Assembly: GCA_964469815.1 (NCBI GenBank)
Contig: CAYXZC010000001.1
Location: forward strand, 21,749-85,748
Direction: 5' to 3'
Source: MGBC163016 sp964469815
Lineage (GTDB): Bacteria > Actinomycetota > Coriobacteriia > Coriobacteriales > Eggerthellaceae
Length of the DNA stretch: 64,000 bases
The translations under genes were made by a program, and so were the position numbers. The stretch's first letter is position 1, and each line of letters starts with the position of its first letter. The notes beneath the pieces are model-generated. The model worked only from the letters and a program-made list of their open reading frames with translations. It did no database searches and was not told where the DNA came from. Below, piece after piece: positions 19,501 through 26,796 of this stretch.

Positions 19501-21874
19501 GGTAGTCGGGATAGCGTCGCGATGCCTGATCCCAGCCGCGCCAATAAAGCTCTCCCGTCTCGGGATGACCTTCGATCACAGGCGGCTTATATTCGTGATA
19601 GAACGCGATGGTTGACATGTAGTCGGCGAACCAGTTGGCAACGTCGTTGTAGTCTGACGCGCGCATGACGATCGTCCGGATCAGAGTAGGCGCATCGCCG
19701 ATGCCAGAGAAAGGCCTCAGCCTGTTGTAGATCACCGTGTTCGAGAGCAGGCGAACCCAAGCGTACGAAGACATGGAATCCGATCGCACGTCGTAGGTCA
19801 TGTTCACCAGCGAGAGCCCCGGCTTCACTACCCCACCACGGAAGGCCACGATGAGGAACGCATTCGCATTGTTCTGGAACCCAATCTCCTCACTGCCACC
19901 GATATCGAAATTCAGGAACCTGTCCCAGTAGTTATACAGGAACAGCAGGTTGAACATCTTCAGTTCGACTACTGTGGACTGCCAGTTATCCGTAGGTTTC
20001 GCGTTCTCGGCCTGATTCATGCGCCATTTCCATAGAGCGGATTCCGAGTACATCGGATTCCAGATAGGTATGTTGGTGAGAAGGTTGGCCGCTACTTCCT
20101 CGGCCTTGTCGTGGATGTTGCGATCGAAGTAATCACGAACAGTGCGATGCATCTTCACGCTTGAATTGAATGGAGCGAAGTAGTCGTTGTAGGTCTTCGA
20201 CCGAATGAATGCCGCCATGCGTTCTATGCCGGGTTGTGCACCTTCACCGAGCACCCAGAAGTCGGGCTGGTACAGAATGCCCGCATCGCCCATCGTATAC
20301 GAGGCTGTGAGCGAGTCGGTTCCCAGGAACTGCACATCCGTGGTTTCAGACGTACCATCCGAGAAGTAGACGACGTTGCGAACGATGTCCTCTTCTTCAC
20401 CCTCGAACATACTGACCTTCATGCCTTGCTCGGCGTGCACTGGCCAGAGCTCTTGGATGGTCTTATTGTAAAGCCCGCTTGTCGTAGGGATAGCGTTTCC
20501 GGACTTCACTATGTCCTCATATGACGCATAAGGCGCAAGCTTGTAGGCGTTGCGGTAAGCCTGCTCGCGACTGGCATCGTAGCCTGGCGTGTTTGCGATA
20601 TTCGCCATCATAGTGGTGTCATTCGCCGATGGCTGACCTGTAAGAACCTTCACCCAGCCTTCCCAGTCGGCGCCTTTCGTAAACAGCACCTCGAAGGTCT
20701 TCGGCTCTTCACCGGCACCGACAGGCAACTGCAGAGTGAGATATATGCAGCCATCCCTCAGATCCGCAGAAAGCACAGGGCTGTAGAACGAAGGCATGTT
20801 GAGCATCTGAACATAGGCAGTGTGCCGCTCAGGGTAGTTCTTGATGTAGTTGAAGAAGATCTGCTGCGTTTGAGCCTGACCGTATTCATCGTACAGCGTA
20901 ACGGACGTTATATCCTTCACCATCAAGTCTGTGGAATAGGTCGTCCTCGCATTCGCGCGAGAAACTGCTGAGGTGGAGTTTGAGGCTGTGGGCGTGGTGG
21001 CTGTAGCCGCAACCGCATCATTCGGGTTTTCGCTTGAACCTGCGACATCTGTAGAAGTGCCAGAAGAGGGATCGGCCGATACGGCTACATTGTTCGAAAG
21101 CGGATGCCGCGATATGGGAATCACGGATCGCACCGTGCGAACGATGAAGTTCGCTACGCTTCCTCTTTCCGTTGGTTGGATCTGCTTTGATTCGGACTCT
21201 GAGGCAGGCTCGCAAAAAGCGCTCAGCTGGGCTTCCTCCTGCGCTGCGGCTTCAGCCTGAGCCTGCTCGACGATCTCTTCGGTAAGATGCTCGTTCGCTT
21301 CCAATTCCTCCAAAAGAGCATTCGTCTCTTCTTCTTTGCGCTGCTCCTCTTCTTCGGCCTTTTGATGTTCCTCAGATGAATTACCGCAGAATCTTTCGAG
21401 CTCAGCCGAATCAGTAGAGGATAACGCGCCTAAAGGATCGTCAAAGTATTCACCTGTAAGCGACTCGACTATAAACTCATCGTTCAGGTCGTCTTCATCG
21501 ATGGTGCCATCTGCCAGATATCCGTCAAGTATGGCTTGACGCTCTTCATCTGTTAAAGAAGCCGAAGCAGAAACATCAGATGCTAACAGTTCTTCAGAAA
21601 GGGGGTCATCATATACGATCTGCCCGGTTGAATCTATTGTGCCTCCATCAAGCGATACTTCCTGATAGATTTGACCCCGTTCAGAATAAGACCGTATTTG
21701 GTCAGCATCAAGCTTTGTATCTTCGGCGGCTTCGGCACTCAAAGAATGATCAGTAGCGAAAGCATACTCGATAGAAGAAAGAGGAAATGCAGGCAGCAGA
21801 AGAGAGCCCGCCATCAGCACGGAAACTATAGGCCGAGCGATCTTCCTCATAGTTGTTTTAACCACATTAAGCAC
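13547..21874 (-). CDS. giant M26-like zinc metallopeptidase, sortase-anchored, with InlB B-type repeats
   Basis: The 2775-residue protein has a signal peptide (about 1-40), an acidic Glu/Ala coiled coil (about 165-215), and a large catalytic part with the zinc motif H954-E-F-A-H958 and a candidate third ligand Glu977, resembling the spacing in IgA1-protease/ZmpB-type M26 peptidases. It continues with a GLUG/beta-helix-like region (about 1290-1680), seven Listeria-Bacteroides B-type repeats of about 79 residues (about 1990-2545, each with F-x-GW and ending K/A-A-W), a 110-residue domain (about 2560-2670), a Pro/Asp linker, the sorting signal LAKTGDD, a hydrophobic helix and RRRTS. LAXTG is the motif class known for class E sortases. 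Start is GTG 21874 with a weak GGGG site, or ATG 21850; both keep the signal peptide. A promoter lies at 22017-22046. Confidence 0.85.
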   Translation of the reverse strand: MLNVVKTTMRKIARPIVSVLMAGSLLLPAFPLSSIEYAFATDHSLSAEAAEDTKLDADQIRSYSERGQIYQEVSLDGGTIDSTGQIVYDDPLSEELLASDVSASASLTDEERQAILDGYLADGTIDEDDLNDEFIVESLTGEYFDDPLGALSSTDSAELERFCGNSSEEHQKAEEEEQRKEEETNALLEELEANEHLTEEIVEQAQAEAAAQEEAQLSAFCEPASESESKQIQPTERGSVANFIVRTVRSVIPISRHPLSNNVAVSADPSSGTSTDVAGSSENPNDAVAATATTPTASNSTSAVSRANARTTYSTDLMVKDITSVTLYDEYGQAQTQQIFFNYIKNYPERHTAYVQMLNMPSFYSPVLSADLRDGCIYLTLQLPVGAGEEPKTFEVLFTKGADWEGWVKVLTGQPSANDTTMMANIANTPGYDASREQAYRNAYKLAPYASYEDIVKSGNAIPTTSGLYNKTIQELWPVHAEQGMKVSMFEGEEEDIVRNVVYFSDGTSETTDVQFLGTDSLTASYTMGDAGILYQPDFWVLGEGAQPGIERMAAFIRSKTYNDYFAPFNSSVKMHRTVRDYFDRNIHDKAEEVAANLLTNIPIWNPMYSESALWKWRMNQAENAKPTDNWQSTVVELKMFNLLFLYNYWDRFLNFDIGGSEEIGFQNNANAFLIVAFRGGVVKPGLSLVNMTYDVRSDSMSSYAWVRLLSNTVIYNRLRPFSGIGDAPTLIRTIVMRASDYNDVANWFADYMSTIAFYHEYKPPVIEGHPETGELYWRGWDQASRRYPDYLPIWLTMEPGAMYMGSTSMLFACGSTYIYTAPANFEFNDAFRASFKARLDNIFPHAAKYSSTVATIVGKERVNTTIVLTLDNMTSRYDYGTSQNVFYESHGLWGKHYTEDPWQKNFFDVSELYDTTGGQGAAAATINSTPTKKRILFLAYTSLSCGWSYYWSHEFAHALDNDVFLGADRRDGASNEDFTDGLLTQGHGSLSPILNLCYDYNTSSDIMSNYTRDRIYGKDQSDDFYGKVYETLDVLDYAALQAFLRLDKDEQNAVASQVWFSGQNGTSPLDSGTNTTILCSRSKVLDGYDGTTATMPVNESVFNDGSKKFETIEEVYDNQLFLRGGIPDGGSITWQRQIYVSEDNRGVWWFPVHANTFYPDSRSFKVMMYRMMGREGYDAFATYGSAGGNDLQKLKQITGCDSYKEWQMKTWSGIEAKKDNLAYADFDDLVDKFEVALKSDASMNDRNLGSMSSLRIRMFYMMKRVTDDFRYGIYENPKPVTHISTLNDLLKIVDNPQGNYVLDNDIDASSVQFEAGSALLSGVFYGKFDGQGHKISVKDSPLGGLFEGARHAYIKDLTLEGVASDAISPTIVNCELENINYIRFERNIWSVEDLVGVNDDLALGINKFHLRADLDLSEWSSANATADTKKSSVITQLMSGTQADPKVFNGNGHTITGLDGASLFGRVCYAEISGLSIEDSKNLQDATSASFVSLIASRSYMSKFSDIFFSNVLLSGRSQVGFVSGDDGFADVAGKDTRDGGSQFSRIQVAGGVLQVGASGASNVCYGGFISGRLCMSSLEDIYVQGNLGTYGVSCGGVAGAITKSATLNRCISKVNVTLSNSNNNGVLLGDIEPSAFDIDNTKIANCFGLGTPCNNNVARLANMTAPAETAFENCYEDISIEVGKSLFGDAMPGIKYARTDLGFLHHISEELQNVLYTFPMLRYNSELYQSLGFNDDVWEFDPTIQVGYPMLRYIGDKSAFDQYDLDIVIDYKNEKLICSGSDFDKAKYICLHNLPFRSLRDYPGSGIHKGDWQNANYASATTPFGMMSEDENSLDLSEIIEYEGFKNAETEYKGTRSVSLYFESRFSGKSYAFIKTVEMPPRVENGYASNIKGIRANSSGTGAIHVLTVGPGLMPDLEYRPVADSGADVGASEDTGVDNASAAEWIPIAASSTPVPAGTYEVRLAATDSSFASYPSTVVVDPYDPDAVTFPLTLDPKGGTWAEGFDAPETYNNEQSMALPGTNDLSRRGYTFTGWYANESLVGNPQTTIPAGQSDALTFYAGWTPNTYDVTLDLDGGRIVHGNNITRYTFGQGAELPTPAKEGYEFGGWFENTSFEGDPIVAIGSDDIGDKRFVAKWYRPVFSVTLEPGEGEFVEGVDSTFTYEGGLATNLPGADQLFYEGHTFAGWFEDPSFAGLPVTSIPVDARGDKRYFAKWDLGIYSIVFSGNGGTLGFEQTGVSSYTYGTPVTLPLYERPGYEFLGWYDNAELAGSAITEVAAGQSGDKHYYAKWEPKTYEISYNMGMDGIGATPPDTIDLSAFESYQTSDAAFLLPGADVMQWDDHTFAGWHESADLSDTPVTELPAGSYGDKTLYAAWAGEACVLSFYLQGGSFANQPKTVFEFGVDGVEVGDAVDLPSADDVSRTGYDFEGWYADASYNGDPIESVELVRGSIYLFAKWSLREYRISYDLDGGSWSSGFVAPSSFTIESGDIDLPTARNVSKDGFTFIGWFENADHTGEALGMIPAGSTAEPSGEKILYAAWKENDPVPPGPGPDDPDEPELNIVSVAFVGAGTQAVEWDESGYALIKMPRDKMPTKPEDFDLEVPDGISYKAERRVTTFAQQFVAFFFAARDTQASAESDIWDITLTNDADPTQTKIYTLEIVPIDEDPDQPINPPDPSDPNDPNDPDDPTDPSDPQQPPINGGDSQQNGGNGGNGGAAGTDGSGGSGSKNDTNVNGDPKLAKTGDDSMSLLLFAGAMASFAALAILIARRRTS

Positions 21875-22016
21875 TTATCTTATCCCCATACAGCAAACCG
21901 ACAGGCATTCGAAAAAACACCGCCCACCTGCAACCGATCGATCCTTATCCTATCTCGCATATCTTGTCCTGCACGATGAGCAAGAGCTCGTTGGGCAGCA
22001 TGCATAGATAATTGAA

Positions 22017-22046
22017 ATTATACTAAGGACCAGCGGTCATTTGCAA
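22017..22046 (-). promoter_or_regulatory. candidate sigma-70-type promoter of the giant peptidase gene
   Basis: On the minus strand TTGCAA (22046-22041) and a perfect TATAAT (22022-22017) are separated by 18 bases. Transcription would start near 22010, leaving a leader of about 135 nucleotides before the GTG at 21874. The leader contains no obvious riboswitch. Confidence 0.5.
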
Positions 22047-22125
22047 TGGTTCATGATGGAGTCTTGCAGAACATTTCAGCAGTACAGAGACCATTTTTAT
22101 TATGTTTGAAAGCAAGGAGACTAGC

Positions 22126-22224
22126 GTCAAGTTCTCGCGAACAATTGCTTTGCAATTCTTCGCTTATAGTCGCTTCGCGACACCTTGACTCTCGCTGTTG
22201 CGGTGTCGATGTATTCTACACCGC
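22126..22224. repeat. complex inverted repeats, possible three-way junction
   Basis: A 15-base outer arm at 22126-22140 (GTCAAGTTCTCGCGA) pairs with 22175-22189 with two mismatches. Between them lie an inner hairpin around AATTGCTTTGCAATT (22137-22163) and a small one, GTCGC-TTC-GCGAC (22169-22181). A further hairpin with 7-base arms GCGGTGT/ACACCGC spans 22200-22224. No coding frame of note crosses this stretch. It forms one array with the palindromes at 22276-22382. Confidence 0.6.
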
Positions 22225-22275
22225 GAATGAAGACCTGCGCTACGAACAGCCTAGAGCGCTTGCAGGATTATCCGT

Positions 22276-22382
22276 AGGAACAGGATCTTGATCCTGTCCT
22301 GCATCAGAGGTAGGAACAAGTTCCTACCTCTACGAATGCTCTCATGGGGCGATATGCAAAGGGCAGGAACAAGTTCCTGCCC
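22276..22382. repeat. three variable-arm palindromes of a dispersed CGTAGG family
   Basis: Three near-perfect palindromes follow each other: 22276-22300 (core CAGGATC-TT-GATCCTG), 22306-22331 (AGAGGTAGGAAC-AA and its complement) and 22361-22382 (GGGCAGGAAC-AA and its complement). Each is bordered by GTAGG or CTAC sequence, and the last ends CCCTACGGGTCAA. The same border and the same stem logic occur at 30008-30090. Stem sequence differs between copies while complementarity is kept. The nearest genes are the VOC gene, whose stop is at 22412, and the giant peptidase promoter. They may act as terminators or be a REP/MITE-like family. Confidence 0.65.
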
Positions 22383-22411
22383 CTACGGGTCAAAAAGTTG
22401 CACAAAACAAA

Positions 22412-22876
22412 TTACATGGCTCCAATATTGTCCTGAACAGCCTCGATACGCTCATTGCCGGGACCGCGGAAGAACATGATCTTCAACTTGGCACCCTTGT
22501 CACCATACACGGTGAACACTTCGGCATCCTCATCACCAAGCGGTCTGTCAAACGGGCATAATGCATCAAATGGGCCAGCTTCGATGGCTACTCCATTCTC
22601 ATTTAGACGCGCGACGATCTCGTCCATATCGTTCACGCGTATCGCCACGTGATTCAAGCATTTCGCAGCCGCATCGATCGTAGACTTATCCTCTTGCTCG
22701 AGGAGTTCTATGATCTCGCCTTCATTGCTTTTGATCCATGCCATCTTCAAAGGCTTGTCGCCCTCCATGGCATCCGTTGAAAAGAGGTGCCTAAATCCGA
22801 GCACATCGGTATAGAACGCGATCGATTCATCTATATCTTTACAATAGACCCCACTGTGATGCGATCCTATATTCAT
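22412..22876 (-). CDS. VOC (glyoxalase/extradiol-dioxygenase fold) protein
   Basis: The protein has 154 residues in two VOC beta-alpha-beta modules: HHSGVYCKDIDESIAFYTDVLGF at the N-terminus and LNHVAIRVNDMDEIVARL at about residue 80. Candidate metal ligands are the early His pair, Glu in EIIELLEQ and His in LNHVA. The start at 22876 is chosen over 22894 because AAAGGGG lies eight bases upstream of it. The family includes glyoxalase I, methylmalonyl-CoA epimerase and extradiol dioxygenases, and the substrate cannot be assigned here. It lies 131 bases downstream of the transhydroxylase-like small subunit on the same strand, so it may be part of that pathway. Confidence 0.8.
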   Translation of the reverse strand: MNIGSHHSGVYCKDIDESIAFYTDVLGFRHLFSTDAMEGDKPLKMAWIKSNEGEIIELLEQEDKSTIDAAAKCLNHVAIRVNDMDEIVARLNENGVAIEAGPFDALCPFDRPLGDEDAEVFTVYGDKGAKLKIMFFRGPGNERIEAVQDNIGAM

Positions 22877-22907
22877 TCTTTCATCCCCTTTCATCGATTC
22901 AAGCAGC

Positions 22908-22952
22908 GGCGCGAAAAGACCGCCTGTATGGCACTTGCGATCCCTTCGCGCC
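22908..22952. repeat. inverted repeat between molybdoenzyme and VOC genes
   Basis: GGCGCGAA at 22908-22915 and TTCGCGCC at 22945-22952 are exact complements, 29 bases apart. There is no T-run after either arm, so a simple intrinsic terminator is not supported. It could be a processing or attenuation hairpin between the two genes. Confidence 0.35.
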
Positions 22953-23007
22953 TTCTATTGCCTCGGATATCACAACCCGAAGCTGAAGCGAGCCTCTAGG
23001 GAAGCTC

Positions 23008-23835
23008 CTATGCGATCACCTTAGACATCGCGATCGTGTCAACGTTGAGATCCTTGTCAACAGTCGAGATGAAATCCTTCACATGGCGTGGGAGGTATCC
23101 CTCATACTCGACATCGATCGTGTAATCCGCCGGCTCGATCTGCTTGAACCAGAAATCGCCGAAATCATCAGTAAACTCCACGCGCTGCTCGCCCGTTTCA
23201 AGATTGGTAAGCGTTACCTTTGCACCGATCAGCACCTCTTCCTCCTCGAGGTCTGCGACCTCGCCTGCAAGGAAGCGCTTCGGCTTGTTGAGATAATGAA
23301 CGCGCGGCTTTGTGGAGAGCTCTGGACGCAGATCCTCTGCATCCTTGAGCATGTCGGCGAAGTCCTCTTCATCACCGAACAAAAGGGCATCATGAGCGCA
23401 GGCATCGACGCAACGCGGAACAGTCCAGCCGTCGTCGAGCAGATGGGCGCAACCGGTGCACTTCTGCGGAATGGAAAGATCCTCGTTCCAGTAGACCACA
23501 CCATAAGGACATGCATCCATGATCGCTTTTTGACCCTTTGCCTTCACAGGATCGATAACGATCAGACCGTCGTCACGACGATACACAGCGCCATCCTTCG
23601 CTACCTTCATGCAAGGAGCATCCTCGCAATGCTGGCAGAATATCGGTGTGTAAGCCACCTTTACCTTAGGAGTCTGACCACGCTCCTCCTCGGTAACCTT
23701 CATCCAGAATTGACCTGTATCAGGCTGAGGGGCGGCATATGGCATCCAATCGTTGTCGCAATGCTCGTCCTTGCAGACGATCTGACAATTGTGACAACCG
23801 ATGCAACGATCGAGATCAACAATAAATGTCTTCAT
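23008..23835 (-). CDS. transhydroxylase/catechol-dehydroxylase-type iron-sulfur subunit
   Basis: The 275-residue protein matches the beta subunit of Pelobacter pyrogallol-phloroglucinol transhydroxylase in length and layout. It starts with a ferredoxin cluster motif C11-x2-C14-x2-C17-x3-C21, followed by further Cys groups (CQHCEDAPC, ACPYGVVYW, CTGCAHLLDD, CVDAC) expected to bind three [4Fe-4S] clusters. A C-terminal domain of about 80 residues (about 197-275) has a transthyretin/Cna-B-like beta-sandwich look (GAKVTLTNLETGEQ, DFGDFWF). It would carry electrons to the molybdenum subunit, whose stop is only five bases upstream. There is no signal peptide, so it acts in the cytoplasm. Confidence 0.85.
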   Translation of the reverse strand: MKTFIVDLDRCIGCHNCQIVCKDEHCDNDWMPYAAPQPDTGQFWMKVTEEERGQTPKVKVAYTPIFCQHCEDAPCMKVAKDGAVYRRDDGLIVIDPVKAKGQKAIMDACPYGVVYWNEDLSIPQKCTGCAHLLDDGWTVPRCVDACAHDALLFGDEEDFADMLKDAEDLRPELSTKPRVHYLNKPKRFLAGEVADLEEEEVLIGAKVTLTNLETGEQRVEFTDDFGDFWFKQIEPADYTIDVEYEGYLPRHVKDFISTVDKDLNVDTIAMSKVIA

Positions 23836-23840
23836 GCTCC

Positions 23841-26414
23841 TTAAGCTCCTTCCACGATCCTATCCAAAGCGATCTGTCCGGTTTCGGCCTCATAGCCGCG
23901 GTTCTCGAACGCCTCAGGATACTGCTTTGCCAATTCGAATACATCGACCTTCTCAAGGTTGACCAAGAAGCTGTTCGTAACCTCACCAGGAGCATTCTTG
24001 GAAGTCGTGTTGCCTGGGCATATCAGATTGTTTGCGCCAGCACGATCGAACTCGCCAATGACGATGTTGTCAACACGAACGCCATGATCCTGATATACAG
24101 AATGAGGAATGACACGCTCGGACAGGCGAATGCCACCTAGGACTGCGCCGCGTTCGTTGTATAGCTTGACGATATCGCCGTTCTTGAATCCAAGCACTGC
24201 CGCATCTTTCGGATTGACCCAGATTGGCTCGTACATATACCCATCAGGGCCTTCCACCTTGCAAGTCTCGATCTCACGACACCAGGTGTTGTCGTCATTT
24301 TGAGCATGTACGCGCCAGCGTGGATGGTTGGTGATGAGCAAGAATGGATACTCTTCAGCACGCGGGTGCAACAAGCTCTCAGAATGGGATTCGCCATAAG
24401 GCACAAAGTGAGGCACAGGTGGACGCTCCTCATCATCTGGGAAATACTCAGAGAGGATGGTGGAGCGGAACTCGATGAGTCCGGTCGGGGTGATCAGCGG
24501 ATTGGCCTGTGGATCCTCATAGAACGGGCGCATACCGCGAGGATCATCCTCCCAGTCCTCCGCCGTCGGAACAACGAAGTAACCTTTCTCCATGAACTCC
24601 TCGTAAGAAACCATATCCTGGACGCCGGAGTTGTCAAAGCCCTTCTTGATAAGCTCATCTTCCGTGCCACCCACATACTCCTCATAAAGGCCGAGCTTCT
24701 TGGCAACCTCGCCGACAGCTTCGAAGTCGGAAAGCGACTCGCCAACATGCGGAATAGCCTGCTCCTCATGCATGAGCATGTTGTACTGACCACTGAACAG
24801 GTCGGCGGAGATGTCGCGAACCTCAAGCTTTGTGGTGGTCGGAAGGATGATATCCGCGAACAAGCAGTCATTCTCAAGCCAAGGATGCTGAGCCAAGATG
24901 AACTCAAGATTCGGATGACGAAGAGCACGCTGCATGTCAAAACCATGATTCCAGCAGGTCTGCCAACAAGGACTGTCGGTCCAGATCATGTGAAGCTCGT
25001 AATCGCCATCATGCGGGAAGTCCCATTCAACGACCTGATCTTCTGCTGGAAGGCCTGCGATAACATGACCACCACGCCACTTGACTGGCGGATTCATGAT
25101 AGCCTCAGGAATGAGGGTCTTCGGGATGAAGTTCACAGGATATGTGAGCATAGCCCAGCCGTTGTAGATCGATGAGAGATCGGGCTGACAAGCGGAACGA
25201 GGCAGCGGATAGATCTCATCTATGCCGAACAAACCCCAGTCCATGAAGTTGATCTGGCCCACACCTGGCTTACCAAGTCCTTGCATAGCAAGAAGAGCCA
25301 CCTCAAGACGAGCAGGCTCGCTCGAATAGGCCGCACGAATAAGACCGCCGCCCGCGCAATGTGCGATCGAGACAGCATGCTTGCCCCAGTAACGGGCGAG
25401 CGCCTTGATCTGCCGTTCGGTAATGCCTGTGATAGGAGATGCCCATTTAGGAGTCTTGGCGACACCATCCTCGTCACCAAGGATGTAATCCTTGAAGTCA
25501 TCGAATCCCACAGAGTGGGTAGCGATGTAGTCCTTATCATAGGTTCCCTCTGTGATCCAAACATATGCTATAGCGCAGTGAAGAGCTGCATCTGTGTTCG
25601 GAAGGATCGGGATCCACTTGCCCTCATGAGCGCAACCTGTGTAGTTAAGGTCGGGAGAGATGAAGATCGACTTGATGCCAGCATCATGAAGCCAACGCAC
25701 CAAGCGTCCTGGCTGCATTCCGCCCCAACCCCAAGGAGTTGTCTCGGGGTCTGCTCCCCAATAAAGAACAGCATCGCCATTCTCTGCGATATCTTGGAAC
25801 AGGTTCTGAACATGACCCTGCTTTCCTACAGGATCCATTCCCCAGATATGCTTTGCGCCCCATGTCCAGCCTTCCCAGCTGTCAGGCTGACGAGCTTGCA
25901 GGGTATAGCCGCCCATGAGATCGAGCAGCTTACCCGGGCAACCGTGAGCTGCGTGAATGATCTTCGACTCGCCATGACCATCGATCTGAGCCAAAACTGC
26001 GAGCGGGCCATATTCCTTATGAATACGCTTGAGCTCCGATGCGATTATGTCGGTAGCCTCATCCCAGCTGATGCGGACGTACTTGGATGTTCCGCGTGTC
26101 TCAGGATGACGCTCACCGTTGGGATCCCAATCGATGCGCTTCAGCGGATAAGGAACGCGATTTTTGGAATACACCCTTTTCTTGTATGCATACTGAAGCG
26201 GTGTCGGCATGGTTTTATCTTTAGGCTCGAGCACAGCTCCATTCACTTCGATGCGCCAAGGATTCATGTCTTTGATGTCATACGCATCGTCATAATGCAT
26301 TGGACGGATACGTAGGATCTTCCCATCTTTTACATCGACGGCAGCGGAATTCGAACCTAGTCCGAAACCGCACAGACCTAATGACTTGTATACAGTCTTA
26401 TCGCCTTTCGACAT
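23841..26414 (-). CDS. transhydroxylase/catechol-dehydroxylase-like molybdopterin catalytic subunit
   Basis: This protein of about 857 residues belongs to the DMSO reductase superfamily and is closest in appearance to the alpha subunit of pyrogallol transhydroxylase and the gut catechol dehydroxylases (the group containing Dadh and Hcdh). It lacks the N-terminal Cys-rich [4Fe-4S] motif and any Tat signal, as the transhydroxylase alpha subunit does. The segment Q-PDSWEGW (around Ser179 from this start) matches the stretch that, from memory of the transhydroxylase structure, supplies the Mo-coordinating serine, and GHGES at about 146-150 aligns with its active-site histidine region. ATG 26414 is chosen over GTG 26420 because AGAGGAG lies six bases upstream. 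A divergent LuxR regulator and an MFS transporter follow. The substrate is unknown; a catechol or pyrogallol-type phenol is the best guess. Confidence 0.85.
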   Translation of the reverse strand: MSKGDKTVYKSLGLCGFGLGSNSAAVDVKDGKILRIRPMHYDDAYDIKDMNPWRIEVNGAVLEPKDKTMPTPLQYAYKKRVYSKNRVPYPLKRIDWDPNGERHPETRGTSKYVRISWDEATDIIASELKRIHKEYGPLAVLAQIDGHGESKIIHAAHGCPGKLLDLMGGYTLQARQPDSWEGWTWGAKHIWGMDPVGKQGHVQNLFQDIAENGDAVLYWGADPETTPWGWGGMQPGRLVRWLHDAGIKSIFISPDLNYTGCAHEGKWIPILPNTDAALHCAIAYVWITEGTYDKDYIATHSVGFDDFKDYILGDEDGVAKTPKWASPITGITERQIKALARYWGKHAVSIAHCAGGGLIRAAYSSEPARLEVALLAMQGLGKPGVGQINFMDWGLFGIDEIYPLPRSACQPDLSSIYNGWAMLTYPVNFIPKTLIPEAIMNPPVKWRGGHVIAGLPAEDQVVEWDFPHDGDYELHMIWTDSPCWQTCWNHGFDMQRALRHPNLEFILAQHPWLENDCLFADIILPTTTKLEVRDISADLFSGQYNMLMHEEQAIPHVGESLSDFEAVGEVAKKLGLYEEYVGGTEDELIKKGFDNSGVQDMVSYEEFMEKGYFVVPTAEDWEDDPRGMRPFYEDPQANPLITPTGLIEFRSTILSEYFPDDEERPPVPHFVPYGESHSESLLHPRAEEYPFLLITNHPRWRVHAQNDDNTWCREIETCKVEGPDGYMYEPIWVNPKDAAVLGFKNGDIVKLYNERGAVLGGIRLSERVIPHSVYQDHGVRVDNIVIGEFDRAGANNLICPGNTTSKNAPGEVTNSFLVNLEKVDVFELAKQYPEAFENRGYEAETGQIALDRIVEGA

Positions 26415-26796
26415 TCTCACTCCTCTTTCTCCTCGTTTTACAAATGCTTACTAACAGCCACAAAAAAAGACCTTGCAATCCTCCCTATCTTCGCTAAAAT
26501 CCATTGAAACCCCTTTTTTGAAAACGCTTCGTGCCAAGCCGAAACTGCCTTTAACCATAAAGGCGGCAAGTAGGTTTGACAATCGCATTTGAGTCCTGAA
26601 GTTGGCTGTTTACGCCATGAGATATCTATGGAGGACGGCCTTTTGAGACGTAAGACTTCAGGTATTAGATATCCCTCATACACTGGGATCATTTTCGCCA
26701 AGATGACCATCTTCATCGAGGCGACATCAAAACGCTCAAATAGATCCGCCAAAACTCACCTGCGATGAGCTTGCTTTTGCTAAGGGGGGAATAACT
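26415..26796. promoter_or_regulatory. divergent control region with interleaved inverted repeats
   Basis: These 382 bases separate the molybdoenzyme operon from the luxR-type gene. CCTGAAGT (26595-26602) pairs with ACTTCAGG (26655-26662), and ATGAGATATCTA (26617-26628) pairs with TAGATATCCCTCAT (26666-26679) with a two-base bulge, in the order A-B-A'-B'. A plus-strand promoter fits inside: TTGAGA 26643-26648, 17 bases, TAGATA 26666-26671. A TAGATA also faces the molybdoenzyme at 26628-26623. A short hairpin GCCTTTA-ACCA-TAAAGGC sits at 26547-26564. These are candidate binding sites for the adjacent regulator. A 104-codon frame within it looks non-coding. Confidence 0.45.

Noticed and set aside
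22126..22382. Palindrome array as a possible CRISPR array or tRNA cluster
   Set aside because: Arms differ between copies, spacing is irregular, and no tRNA cloverleaf with conserved loops can be drawn.
25281..26315. Long plus-strand open frame (344 codons) opposite the molybdoenzyme subunit
   Set aside because: It is the antisense of a clearly conserved gene, has no ribosome-binding site and encodes Arg/Cys/His-rich sequence typical of shadow frames.
23841..26414. Classical DMSO reductase assignment for the first molybdoenzyme
   Set aside because: It lacks the N-terminal [4Fe-4S] motif, Tat signal and membrane anchor, and both subunits match the transhydroxylase layout better.
26438..26752. 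104-codon minus-strand frame between the divergent molybdoenzyme and LuxR-type genes
   Set aside because: It spans the regulatory repeats and promoter, has no ribosome-binding site and no recognisable domain.
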